From NCBI GenBank assembly GCA_003501525.1, contig DNPI01000082.1, forward strand, positions 1-14,131: 14,131 bases of DNA, read 5' to 3'. The notes under the pieces are model-generated. The model was not told where the DNA came from. It saw only the letters and a program-made list of their open reading frames with translations, and did not search any database. The DNA is from Planctomycetota bacterium (GTDB lineage Bacteria > Planctomycetota > UBA1135). Positions 8,290-14,131 of the stretch are shown here, piece after piece. Each line of letters starts with the position of its first letter. Position 1 is the first letter of the stretch. The translations under genes were made by a program, and so were the position numbers.

Positions 8290-9234
8290 CGCCACTCCTT
8301 TGCCTCCATGGCGGTTTTAGCCGCTTTGGCAAGCCCCATACCAGCTCTTACGCAACAGGGTTTGCCCGCCGCACCCGTTCCGCAGTCTCTGGGTGTTTTT
8401 CGTCCTGACACCGGATTATTAGCCGGCCATCTTGAATCGAGGATGACGCCTTTCCCAATTCTCGAAACTGGAGAAGCCATCGGAAAATGGATGCCATCCG
8501 CTGGTCAAATCGAAATCTGGGATGAAGGAACCACTATTGATACTGAAACATCACAAGTAACAGCGTTCGAAGTGACATGGGTATCCACGACTCCTCTCAG
8601 TCAAGGGCCTCTTGTTGTTCGCTTTTACGACAAATTGAAAAAAGGTAACTGTGGAACACTTCTACAAGAAATCTTTCTGCCAAATCTTCCACGGGGTGGG
8701 CCTCGAGGAGAGGCGCGAGCCTGGAAGATACTCGTTGATTTATCTGGGGGTTGGGAGTTCTCCTTGCAGAACCCAAGTGGTGATTTTTTTTGGAGTCTCG
8801 AATGTCCTGAACATGAAACTGGGCCTTATTTAGCTTCTCAAGATTCTCATTATCCCGGAATGAAAAAAATGAGCTTGACCCTTCATGGATCGCCACCCGG
8901 AATAACTGTGTTTCACCCCAAAAAGGGAACTAATGCCAATTCGCTCATACTCGTTGCAAGTGCTCCAGACAGCAGAGGATGGGTGCACTGGGAGATTCCT
9001 GGTGCCCAAGAAAACGAACAACATCTCCTCTTGCTTGCCACAAGAACACTCGAGACGAGATTGCCAACAGGAACTCTTCTCATTGATGAGCAATTCCTAA
9101 TAACAGCCCCTATTCGCATCGAAGGAGGACATTACTACGGCCAAGTCCCTCAACTCAACGAAAACAGAATATTCGCTCAAGCGGTCGATTCCCTAGGTCA
9201 GCAATGGTCTAACGGCATTCACCTCCGATGGTAA
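8287..9234 (+). CDS. Secreted protein of unrecognised family (paralogue A)
   Basis: The 315-residue protein has an Arg/His start and a hydrophobic stretch ending in ASPIPALT (residues 1-22), a plausible cleavable signal peptide. I do not recognise the mature part. It is rich in beta-type sequence with aromatic, Gly and Pro turns. It clearly matches the next gene product: GVFRPDTGLL (36-45), FEVTWVSTTPLS (94-105), LPRGGPRGEARAW (134-146), VDLSGG.EF (150-158), TGPYL (178-182), LVAS (222-225), and a C-terminal SNGIH (308-312). Only one Cys pair candidate exists (C122 and C173), so a disulfide is possible. No catalytic motif or metal site was identified. The start is fixed by the hairpin-spaced ribosome site and an upstream stop, and a strong terminator follows. 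A surface or periplasmic binding role is a guess. Confidence 0.8.
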   Translation: MRHSFASMAVLAALASPIPALTQQGLPAAPVPQSLGVFRPDTGLLAGHLESRMTPFPILETGEAIGKWMPSAGQIEIWDEGTTIDTETSQVTAFEVTWVSTTPLSQGPLVVRFYDKLKKGNCGTLLQEIFLPNLPRGGPRGEARAWKILVDLSGGWEFSLQNPSGDFFWSLECPEHETGPYLASQDSHYPGMKKMSLTLHGSPPGITVFHPKKGTNANSLILVASAPDSRGWVHWEIPGAQENEQHLLLLATRTLETRLPTGTLLIDEQFLITAPIRIEGGHYYGQVPQLNENRIFAQAVDSLGQQWSNGIHLRW

Positions 9235-9245
9235 AGAGGGCGCAT

Positions 9246-9289
9246 AAGTTGCTCTGCTGGGCCCCGAGGTCTGGCAGGGTGGCTTTTTT
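9246..9289 (+). terminator. Intrinsic terminator after paralogue A
   Basis: An 18-pair RNA stem forms between 9246-9263 and 9268-9285 with the loop CCGA (9264-9267), with six T at 9284-9289. Several pairs are G-U wobbles, so the structure is much stronger in plus-strand RNA. It lies 11 bases after the TAA at 9232-9234. It should end the transcript from paralogue A, and perhaps read-through from the envelope cluster, before paralogue B. Confidence 0.85.
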
Positions 9290-9336
9290 CTTTCCTCGAA
9301 TCGGTCCCTATTTGGCGTAGGATTAGAGTAATCGTT

Positions 9337-10491
9337 ATGGCAGACCATCCACAAGCTAGGGTTCCCCGATTCCCCTGGACTCGGCTAGGTTTGTTTTTGA
9401 TTGCCGTTGCTGTCTTTCTAATCTGGAAAGCAACACGCCCTACGGAGCCCGAACCCCTTGTGTTCATTGAGCCTGGAATTCCACGTAGCATCCCTGCCCC
9501 TCCAGGCGGCCGCCTAGTCAATCTCTTAAGCGCGCCCGCCCCTAGCCACCTTGGCATCTATCGCCCGGATGTTGGATTTTTAAGTCAGGGATCTCCCGTA
9601 CGCATAGGCCCCGAAACACCCCTTGAATTAACCGACGCAATAGCTCGATGGGCCTCAGTTGATATAGGAACCGAGTGGATAGGACAAGAAGGTTTAGGCA
9701 CTGACCTACCGAAGCCCCTTCAAGTAGATGGATTTGATATCGCTTGGTGCTCCTCTGCTCCGATTAGTGCTGGAACTGTCTATATCAGTTTTTATGCCGG
9801 CCATGCTTTAGGATCCCCCCCCATCGGTTACGCGACTCCTTTGGCCCAATTCATCCTTAAGGATTTGCCCATGGGAGGGCCGAATGGTGAAACCCGCGCT
9901 TGGAGGGTAAGCGTTGATTTGTCCGGAGGCTCTGAGTTTCTGCTCGAAACCACCGACGGATTTTTTTCTTGGGGATTTTCGACAGAAGCACAAAACACTG
10001 GCCCATACCTCCTTGATAGAGGGGAAGGGCACAGCCCGCAAGTGGTTGTTATGGACACCTCATCCTCTACCAAGCGCGAAGTACTGGGCTTACAAATACC
10101 AGGAGCAGCAATGGCTCTGGCGCTACATGCAGAAGCGCCAGGTACGCTTCGGATTTACCCCAGTGAAGGGCTGCCATACCCAACGCTCAAACTTGTCGCC
10201 TCACCCGTACAAAAATCTGCACAAGCCTGGTGGCGTATTCTTGGAGCTGACCCTGAAAAACACTATTTCTTATGGGTTTCGCACGGGCCTGGAGAAGGAG
10301 AAATGGACGGCTTTCCTGTTCTGGTAGACACAGATTCCTTGCTCTACAACCCTGTACCTATGCCACAAGGGAAACTGGCCTTAGTCGTGCCGACAACCAT
10401 TCAAGATTCCGTATGGGTCCAGGCAGCTGAAGCTGATAGCAACGGGAATATCAACGCTGTTTCCAACGGGCTGCACCACAAGTTTGACTAG
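9337..10491 (+). CDS. Membrane-anchored protein of unrecognised family (paralogue B)
   Basis: The 384-residue protein has a basic N-terminus and one hydrophobic segment at about 16-31 (RLGLFLIAVAVFLIWKATR) with no cleavage-like site, so it is probably anchored with the bulk outside the cytoplasm. A Pro-rich linker (36-70) precedes a domain matching the upstream gene product: GIYRPDVGFL (73-82), FDIAWCSSAPIS (133-144), LPMGGPNGETRAW (177-189), VDLSGGSEF (193-201), TGPYLL (221-226), LVAS (286-289), and SNGLH (376-380). Length differs mainly by the N-terminal linker. Ribosome site at the ATG is weak (AGAG 9325-9328, AGGA 9319-9322), and no confident promoter is seen in the 47 bases between the terminator and the start. 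It ends 40 bases from the convergent operon. The function is not recognised. Confidence 0.8.
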   Translation: MADHPQARVPRFPWTRLGLFLIAVAVFLIWKATRPTEPEPLVFIEPGIPRSIPAPPGGRLVNLLSAPAPSHLGIYRPDVGFLSQGSPVRIGPETPLELTDAIARWASVDIGTEWIGQEGLGTDLPKPLQVDGFDIAWCSSAPISAGTVYISFYAGHALGSPPIGYATPLAQFILKDLPMGGPNGETRAWRVSVDLSGGSEFLLETTDGFFSWGFSTEAQNTGPYLLDRGEGHSPQVVVMDTSSSTKREVLGLQIPGAAMALALHAEAPGTLRIYPSEGLPYPTLKLVASPVQKSAQAWWRILGADPEKHYFLWVSHGPGEGEMDGFPVLVDTDSLLYNPVPMPQGKLALVVPTTIQDSVWVQAAEADSNGNINAVSNGLHHKFD

Positions 10492-10531
10492 CAGAAGGGA
10501 TCTGGCTTTCATCAATCGGCTCCGGGCTTGA

Positions 10532-11056
10532 TTATTCCGGAAGGTAGGCTTGGGCAGATGCAATGTAGTGAGGGACAGAGTCCCTAATAAAAGCTTCTTC
10601 CCTTTCATTGACTGCCCGAACTATTTTCGCCGGGACACCAGCAACCACCATTCCAGCAGGAACAACAAAGCCTTCTCGGACCAGAGCACCCGCGGCGACT
10701 ACAGCACCATCACCAACTGTAGCCCCACCAAGAACCGTAGCACCCATTCCAATTAGAACGCCTTTCCCCAGTTCTACTCCATGAAGAATGGCACCATGAC
10801 CAACCGTACAGTCATCTCCAATTGTTTGGCGATGCCCAGTGTCGCAATGAATAACACAGTTGTCCTGAATATTGGTTCTAGCACCAATACGAATAGGCGC
10901 ATCATCACCTCGCACGGTACATCCGAACCAAATACTCGCATCCTCTCCCAATTCGACATCCCCTGTGACGAGAGCTGTAGAAGCCACAATCCCACCTCCC
11001 GAAACTCGACGCATTAACCCTCGGGGTGGAACCGGAAAAGCTGAGAATTCATTCAT
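10532..11056 (-). CDS. Gamma-carbonic anhydrase family hexapeptide protein
   Basis: The 174-residue protein is built of left-handed beta-helix hexapeptide repeats (for example GDVELGEDASIWFGCTVRGD, 32-51, and IGMGATVLGGATVGDGAVVAAGALV). Candidate metal ligands are His70 (VIHCD), His87 and His92 (VGHGAILHG); the His-x4-His pair matches the gamma-class and YrdA/PaaY/CaiE-type proteins. It would be a cytosolic trimer binding zinc or iron. Carbonic anhydrase activity is not shown: many relatives lack it and some act as thioesterases or are of unknown role. The start ATG at 11056 is 8 bases after the stop of the CPBP gene, so it is the last gene of the thiS operon. The gene is convergent with paralogue B and no terminator was seen between them. 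Confidence 0.92.
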   Translation of the reverse strand: MNEFSAFPVPPRGLMRRVSGGGIVASTALVTGDVELGEDASIWFGCTVRGDDAPIRIGARTNIQDNCVIHCDTGHRQTIGDDCTVGHGAILHGVELGKGVLIGMGATVLGGATVGDGAVVAAGALVREGFVVPAGMVVAGVPAKIVRAVNEREEAFIRDSVPHYIASAQAYLPE

Positions 11057-11064
11057 CTACGACT

Positions 11065-11820
11065 TCATGTAAAAATCAGAGGCAGCATACATCCGACGGC
11101 GTTATACAAGGTATGAAATAAAATGGCGTAACGAAGTTGCCCACTTTGCCAACGGACCCATCCCAAAATTCCACCTAGAAAAAGAAGCGGAGGCCAAGCA
11201 GAGGGTTCATGCATCAAAGTAAAAACAAGAGTAGTAAAAAGAAGAGCTCTCCAAGAACCAAAGCCCGCCCGACTCGTCAGGAAACCCCAAAGCCAACCTC
11301 GGAACAACACCTCTTCAATAACGGGAACCACCAAAACAACGAGCACAAGAGTTGGAAGGCGAAGCGACCAGGACAGCTCCCCGAAGCCCGTAACAACTTC
11401 CTGAGTGGAATTTCCACCAGTCAGCTCCGCTAAAGAAGTACCAAGCATCGACAGACCCAAAAATCCCGGAAGACTCGCAAGAGCACAGTGAATTCCCCAC
11501 CGCCATGGTTGACTAGAATCTGAGTGAATTGGCCAAAGAATCTTAGACCGATACGCCAGCCATGCCCAAGCGGAAAGACCCGCTAAAGAATTTTTCAGAA
11601 CAATCTTAGGGTGAGCCTTATTGTCCCCCAAAGCCGCCAGGCTAGGCAACGCCTCCAAAATCATCGGTATACAGATCATCCATAAAAGTAAGCCAACAAA
11701 AAGATCTTTCCCTCCAAGGTGGTGCAAGAAGGGTTCCTCCGCGCTACCCCGTTGTAACCGCTTCAGGAGCAATACTGACGCAGCAACCCCCACTCCGGCG
11801 GAGAGAAGAGAAAGTATCAA
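11065..11820 (-). CDS. CPBP-family intramembrane metalloprotease
   Basis: The start is chosen as the TTG at 11820, which overlaps the thiG stop as TTGA and gives 251 residues; the open frame reaches 11919, but that would run 103 bases inside thiG. All CPBP (CAAX protease and bacteriocin-processing, Abi/Rce1-like) motifs are present: EEVLFRG (Glu169, Glu170, Arg174), FTLMHEP (His204), and HTLYNAVG (His236, Asn240). These residues form the presumed catalytic and metal site in the membrane. About seven to eight hydrophobic segments are visible, including LILSLLSAGVGVAASVLLL at the N-terminus, so it is a polytopic membrane protein. Members mature or degrade peptides, including bacteriocins, but the substrate here is unknown. 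Its place between thiamine genes and the gamma-carbonic anhydrase may only reflect co-transcription. Confidence 0.88.
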   Translation of the reverse strand: MILSLLSAGVGVAASVLLLKRLQRGSAEEPFLHHLGGKDLFVGLLLWMICIPMILEALPSLAALGDNKAHPKIVLKNSLAGLSAWAWLAYRSKILWPIHSDSSQPWRWGIHCALASLPGFLGLSMLGTSLAELTGGNSTQEVVTGFGELSWSLRLPTLVLVVLVVPVIEEVLFRGWLWGFLTSRAGFGSWRALLFTTLVFTLMHEPSAWPPLLFLGGILGWVRWQSGQLRYAILFHTLYNAVGCMLPLIFT

Positions 11821-12617
11821 GCCTGAGAATCGATAAGTCCCTGAACAGGTGACGATGCTGATGCAACTGCTCGCCGCGGGATTCTTCCCGCAAGAAAGGA
11901 ATCCCGCCCTGCTTGGCATGCAGCTTTAACCGCGCGTGCCATACGGAAGGGATTAGAGGCCCCGGCCACAGCAGTATTGAGCAGAACTCCATCGGCACCA
12001 AGCTCCATAGCAACGGAGACATCACTAGCCCCTCCCACTCCCGCATCGACCAGAATCGGGACTTCCGCTTGCTCACAAATAAGCTGAATATTCAAAGCAT
12101 TAAGAATGCCTTGCCCGCTACCAATCGGTGACCCCGCGGGCATAACAGCCGCAGCACCAGCTTCTTCGAGACGCTTAGCCTGTCGGACGTCATCGCTCGT
12201 ATAAACCATGACTGCAAAGCCTTCCTTGACCAAAATCTCCGTAGCAGCAAGCGTATCGACTGGATCCGGGAGTAGAGTTTTTTCATCGCCCAACACCTCT
12301 AGTTTTATGAGATTCGTTTCCAGGATTTCGCGTGCAAGACGAGCGGTGCGCAAAGCACTATCTGCGTCAAAGCAACCAGCCGTATTCGGCAAAATAGTAA
12401 ACTTTTCATGGTCGAGGAAATCCAAAAAAGATTCCCCGGGGGGTTCATCCTCCGGCAAACGCCGAACGGCAACTGTCACACATTCGGTGCCGGAAATTTC
12501 AAGACAGTCCCGCATGCAAGAGTAGTCAGAATATTTTCCAGTTCCCAGGAAAAGCCGAGAGCGAAAGGAATAGCTCCCGACATTAAGCAGTTCATCTTCG
12601 GGGAGGCGGTCAGACAC
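11817..12617 (-). CDS. thiG: Thiazole synthase
   Basis: The 266-residue protein makes the thiazole phosphate of thiamine from 1-deoxyxylulose 5-phosphate, dehydroglycine and sulfur from ThiS thiocarboxylate. It is a TIM-barrel cytosolic enzyme. Key signs: FRSRLFLGTGKYSD (18-31), ECVTVAVRR (45-53), the Schiff-base lysine Lys105 in NLIKLEVLGD, MPAGSPIGSGQG (159-170) with the phosphate-binding GSGQG, and VDAGVGGASD (190-199), then ADGVLLNTAVA. The start is a GTG at 12617, 9 bases after the thiS stop. The ribosome site is weak (GGGGG about 15 bases upstream), so coupling to thiS is likely. The last bases overlap the start of the CPBP gene. Neighbour thiS is its substrate donor. Family assignment is secure. 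Confidence 0.97.
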   Translation of the reverse strand: MSDRLPEDELLNVGSYSFRSRLFLGTGKYSDYSCMRDCLEISGTECVTVAVRRLPEDEPPGESFLDFLDHEKFTILPNTAGCFDADSALRTARLAREILETNLIKLEVLGDEKTLLPDPVDTLAATEILVKEGFAVMVYTSDDVRQAKRLEEAGAAAVMPAGSPIGSGQGILNALNIQLICEQAEVPILVDAGVGGASDVSVAMELGADGVLLNTAVAGASNPFRMARAVKAACQAGRDSFLAGRIPRRAVASASSPVQGLIDSQA

Positions 12618-12626
12618 CTGAGTAGA

Positions 12627-12854
12627 TTAGCCCCCGCCAACTAGGCGAACGATTTCTAATTTATCACCGGGCTCTACAAGCGTTTCCTGATGAAGAGAGC
12701 GAGGGACCACCTCTAAGTTCTTTTCGACCGCTAATCCAGGACCAACAGCCCCCAGCTCCTCCAGAAGTTCTGAAACTCGCAATCCGGGTCGCCATTCCAA
12801 AGACTCTCCGTTTACCTGAATAAGCAGCATCTCCGTGGGTTCTGAACCAGTCAT
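12627..12854 (-). CDS. thiS: Thiamine biosynthesis sulfur carrier protein
   Basis: The 75-residue protein has the ubiquitin-like ThiS fold pattern: MLLIQVNGESLEW (9-21), VSELLEELGAVGPGLAVEKN, and VEPGDKLEIVRLVGGG at the C-terminus. The terminal GG becomes the thiocarboxylate that donates sulfur to ThiG, after adenylation by ThiF, which is not in this window. The eight extra residues before the usual Met are kept because AGGA lies 7 bases before the ATG at 12854; a later ATG gives a 67-residue form, nearer typical length. It is the first gene of the thiS-thiG-CPBP-carbonic anhydrase operon. No TPP riboswitch was recognised upstream in the 230-base divergent gap, so thiamine control, if any, is not of that kind here. 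Confidence 0.93.
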   Translation of the reverse strand: MTGSEPTEMLLIQVNGESLEWRPGLRVSELLEELGAVGPGLAVEKNLEVVPRSLHQETLVEPGDKLEIVRLVGGG

Positions 12855-12886
12855 ACAGCTATCCTAAAACCTTCCTACGCAATATC

Positions 12887-12914
12887 TTGCTGCGTTTCGG
12901 ATGACTGATAAGAT
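12887..12914 (+). promoter_or_regulatory. Candidate nusA promoter
   Basis: TTGCTG (12887-12892) and TAAGAT (12909-12914) are separated by 16 bases, and TG at 12906-12907 forms an extended -10 element. It is an imperfect match to the housekeeping consensus (3 of 6 and 4 of 6). It would start transcription near 12920, just before the first leader hairpin. No better plus-strand candidate was seen in the divergent gap. Confidence 0.4.
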
Positions 12915-12926
12915 GTGCAAGCTATG

Positions 12927-13005
12927 GAGCGTCTTCGGACTCTCTTTGGTGGCGACGGAATTTTCCGTGGCCGAGCCTCATCGGTTGGCGTATCTGGTCA
13001 AATCG
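12927..13005 (+). ncRNA. Structured nusA leader or small RNA (two hairpins)
   Basis: 12927-12944 folds as GAGCGTC-TTCG-GACTCTC, a 7-position stem with one mismatch and a stable C(UUCG)G loop. 12955-12968 is a perfect dyad (ACGGAA and TTCCGT, two-base loop), extended by GGC (12951-12953) and GCC (12970-12972) around a G-G mismatch. An alternative stem GGCCGA/TCGGTT (12969-12974 with 12981-12986) would exclude that extension. Together with the following terminator the transcript would be about 125 nucleotides. I do not recognise 4.5S/SRP RNA, 6S RNA, tmRNA or a known riboswitch. Confidence 0.45.
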
Positions 13006-13042
13006 GGGTGCGGAGGGGTAGTCCCCCTCGCACCCTTTTTTT
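13006..13042 (+). terminator. Intrinsic terminator in the nusA leader
   Basis: GGGTGCG plus AGGGG (13006-13018, one bulged G) pairs with CCCCT plus CGCACCC (13024-13035), followed by seven T (13036-13042). The nusA ATG is 42 bases downstream, with no room for a full promoter between that lies outside the terminator. Transcription reaching nusA from an upstream promoter must pass it. Confidence 0.85.
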
Positions 13043-13084
13043 GTCCACAGAGCCTACAGAGGGGGCCCTTGTGAGGAAAAAACA

Positions 13085-14131
13085 ATGCGCAAAGACGACC
13101 TTTTGAGAATGATTGACGCTATCCACCGTGACCGGGGGGTGGAACTAGACATTCTTTTCGAAGCCTTGGAGGAAGCCCTCTCAATGGCCGCACGTAAAAG
13201 AGTAGGTGTCGAAGAAGGCTACAACGTAAAAATTAACCGCCGCAATGGTGAAATATCACTGGAAGGGCCTGACGGTTCAGTTTCCCTGCCTTCAGCTGAA
13301 GAATTAGGAAGAATCGCTGCCCAAAACACGAAGCAGGCTTTCATGCAAAAGATTCGAGAAGCCGAACGTGACAAGGTTTATGACCAGTTTGAAGATCAAA
13401 TTGGAACGGTTGTGTCCGCTGTTGTCCACAAATTGGAAGGACCAAATGTTTTGGTCTCTCTTTCAGGCAGTAAAACCGAGGCTCTTTTGCCTAGGTCCGA
13501 AAGAGTGCTCTCCGAAAGATTACATGCGGGAGACAGAATTCGCGTTCTTATTAAAGAAGTCCGTAAAGAAGGCTCCAGAGTTGTAATTATCGTTTCGAGG
13601 CGCGATGGAGAATATGTGAAAAAACTTTTTGAGGTAGAAATTCCAGAAATCCAAGATGGACTTATCCGAGTGATGAAAGTTGCTCGAGATGCTGGATACC
13701 GCTCAAAGGTTGCTGTCTACTCCATGGACCCTCGTGTTGATTGCATTGGTGCCTGCCTCGGCGTTCGAGGAACTCGAATTCGCAATATTAACGACGAATT
13801 GGGCCAAGAAAAGATAGACATCATCGAGTGGAGCGACTCCTTAGAAGAACTCGTACAAAATTCACTGAAGCCCGCAAAAGACATTTTGCTCGAACATATA
13901 TTCCCAGACGAAGAGAACATGTCCGTTTTTGTTTTGGTCAGCGAAGATCAAAAGCCCTTAGCCATTGGAATGGGAGGACGCAATGTCCGCCTCGCCTCTG
14001 AAATCTGCGGTTGGGATATTGATATCAAGACCCCCGAGGAGTACGAGGCTGAACTTCTTGCCTCTGAAAAAGGGGAAGCACCTGCTGAAGAAGAGGCTCC
14101 TGCTGAGGAAGAAGCGCCTGCTGAAGAAGAA
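13085..14131 (+). CDS. nusA: Transcription termination/antitermination factor NusA, 3' partial
   Basis: The frame is open to the window end, giving 349 residues. The start ATG at 13085 has GAGG at 13073-13076 with 8 bases spacing. Domains in order: N-terminal RNA-polymerase-binding domain (about 1-100), S1 domain (about 105-172, QIGTVVSAVVHKLEGPNVLV), KH1 with GVRG (226-229) in CIGACLGVRGTRIRNINDEL, and KH2 with AIGMGGRNVRLASEI (293-307). NusA binds polymerase and nascent RNA, increasing pausing and hairpin-dependent termination and supporting antitermination complexes. After KH2 the protein turns acidic and runs into an APAEEE repeat, not the AR1/AR2 acidic domains of the Escherichia coli protein, but the C-terminus is outside the window. 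No rimP lies upstream; the divergent neighbour is thiS. Family assignment is secure. Confidence 0.97.
   Translation, partial: MRKDDLLRMIDAIHRDRGVELDILFEALEEALSMAARKRVGVEEGYNVKINRRNGEISLEGPDGSVSLPSAEELGRIAAQNTKQAFMQKIREAERDKVYDQFEDQIGTVVSAVVHKLEGPNVLVSLSGSKTEALLPRSERVLSERLHAGDRIRVLIKEVRKEGSRVVIIVSRRDGEYVKKLFEVEIPEIQDGLIRVMKVARDAGYRSKVAVYSMDPRVDCIGACLGVRGTRIRNINDELGQEKIDIIEWSDSLEELVQNSLKPAKDILLEHIFPDEENMSVFVLVSEDQKPLAIGMGGRNVRLASEICGWDIDIKTPEEYEAELLASEKGEAPAEEEAPAEEEAPAEEE
14078..14131 (+). repeat. Three 18-base tandem repeats encoding APAEEE in nusA
   Basis: Units 14078-14095, 14096-14113 and 14114-14131 each encode APAEEE. They differ only at synonymous third positions (for example GCA, GCT and GCG for the first Ala). 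The array reaches the window end, so the copy number is unknown. It forms an acidic, probably disordered extension after KH2. Confidence 0.9.

Noticed and set aside
10492..10545. Terminator between the convergent genes
   Set aside because: Only a 5-pair TCCGG/CCGGA dyad with an 11-base loop and no T-run on either strand was found.
10781..11072. Plus-strand frames across the gamma-carbonic anhydrase gene
   Set aside because: They are antisense readings of a conserved hexapeptide-repeat gene, with no ribosome sites and Asn/Thr/Ser-rich low-quality translations.
11821..11919. Longer CPBP start inside thiG
   Set aside because: The extra 33 residues are a shifted reading of the conserved thiG C-terminus, with four Cys and no membrane character. 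The TTGA overlap at 11820 fits better.
12855..12940. TPP riboswitch or clear promoter for thiS on the minus strand
   Set aside because: No TPP-aptamer conserved segments were found, and -10/-35 candidates such as TTGCAC (minus strand, 12920-12915) lack a partner at proper spacing.
12915..13106. 63-codon plus-strand frame before nusA
   Set aside because: It runs through both leader hairpins and the terminator and overlaps the nusA start. The sequence is Arg/Gly-rich without protein-like pattern and has no clear ribosome site.

Overview
The window reads as ordinary bacterial chromosome with dense, mostly co-directional gene clusters. No phage, insertion sequence, CRISPR array, tRNA or rRNA gene was seen. 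The gene content is most like a member of the Planctomycetota or a relative in the PVC group. It has a PQQ-type beta-propeller protein, a prenyltransferase-like toroid ending in LPIFQR, a DUF4175-like membrane protein with a DDYGL motif, and two coiled-coil secreted proteins, one with a C-terminal WGxLPPR element. This combination is typical of planctomycete envelope clusters that often also carry MoxR ATPase and DUF58 genes. The phylum call is an inference from gene content; no rRNA gene is present to test it.

Region 1 (1-8210, plus strand) is a five-gene cluster whose genes overlap by one start/stop junction or lie a few bases apart: beta-propeller protein (5' end outside the window), toroid protein, DUF4175-like membrane protein, exported coiled-coil protein, and a small exported protein with the WGALPPR tail. 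They are probably made together and act at or outside the cytoplasmic membrane; their joint function is unknown.

Region 2 (8211-10491, plus strand) holds two diverged paralogues of an unrecognised exported family. One has a cleavable-looking signal peptide and the other an N-terminal membrane anchor. A strong intrinsic terminator separates them. The first has an unusual start site, with a hairpin between the Shine-Dalgarno sequence and the ATG.

Region 3 (10532-12854, minus strand) is a four-gene operon: thiS (sulfur carrier), thiG (thiazole synthase), a CPBP-family membrane protease, and a gamma-class carbonic anhydrase-like protein. The first two make the thiazole half of thiamine. The link to the last two is only positional.

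Region 4 (12855-14131) is a divergent intergenic stretch followed by nusA on the plus strand, cut by the window end inside an Ala-Pro-Glu repeat. The nusA leader holds a candidate promoter, two hairpins and a complete intrinsic terminator 42 bases before the nusA ATG. This layout suggests premature-termination control of a termination factor, and is the observation most worth testing.
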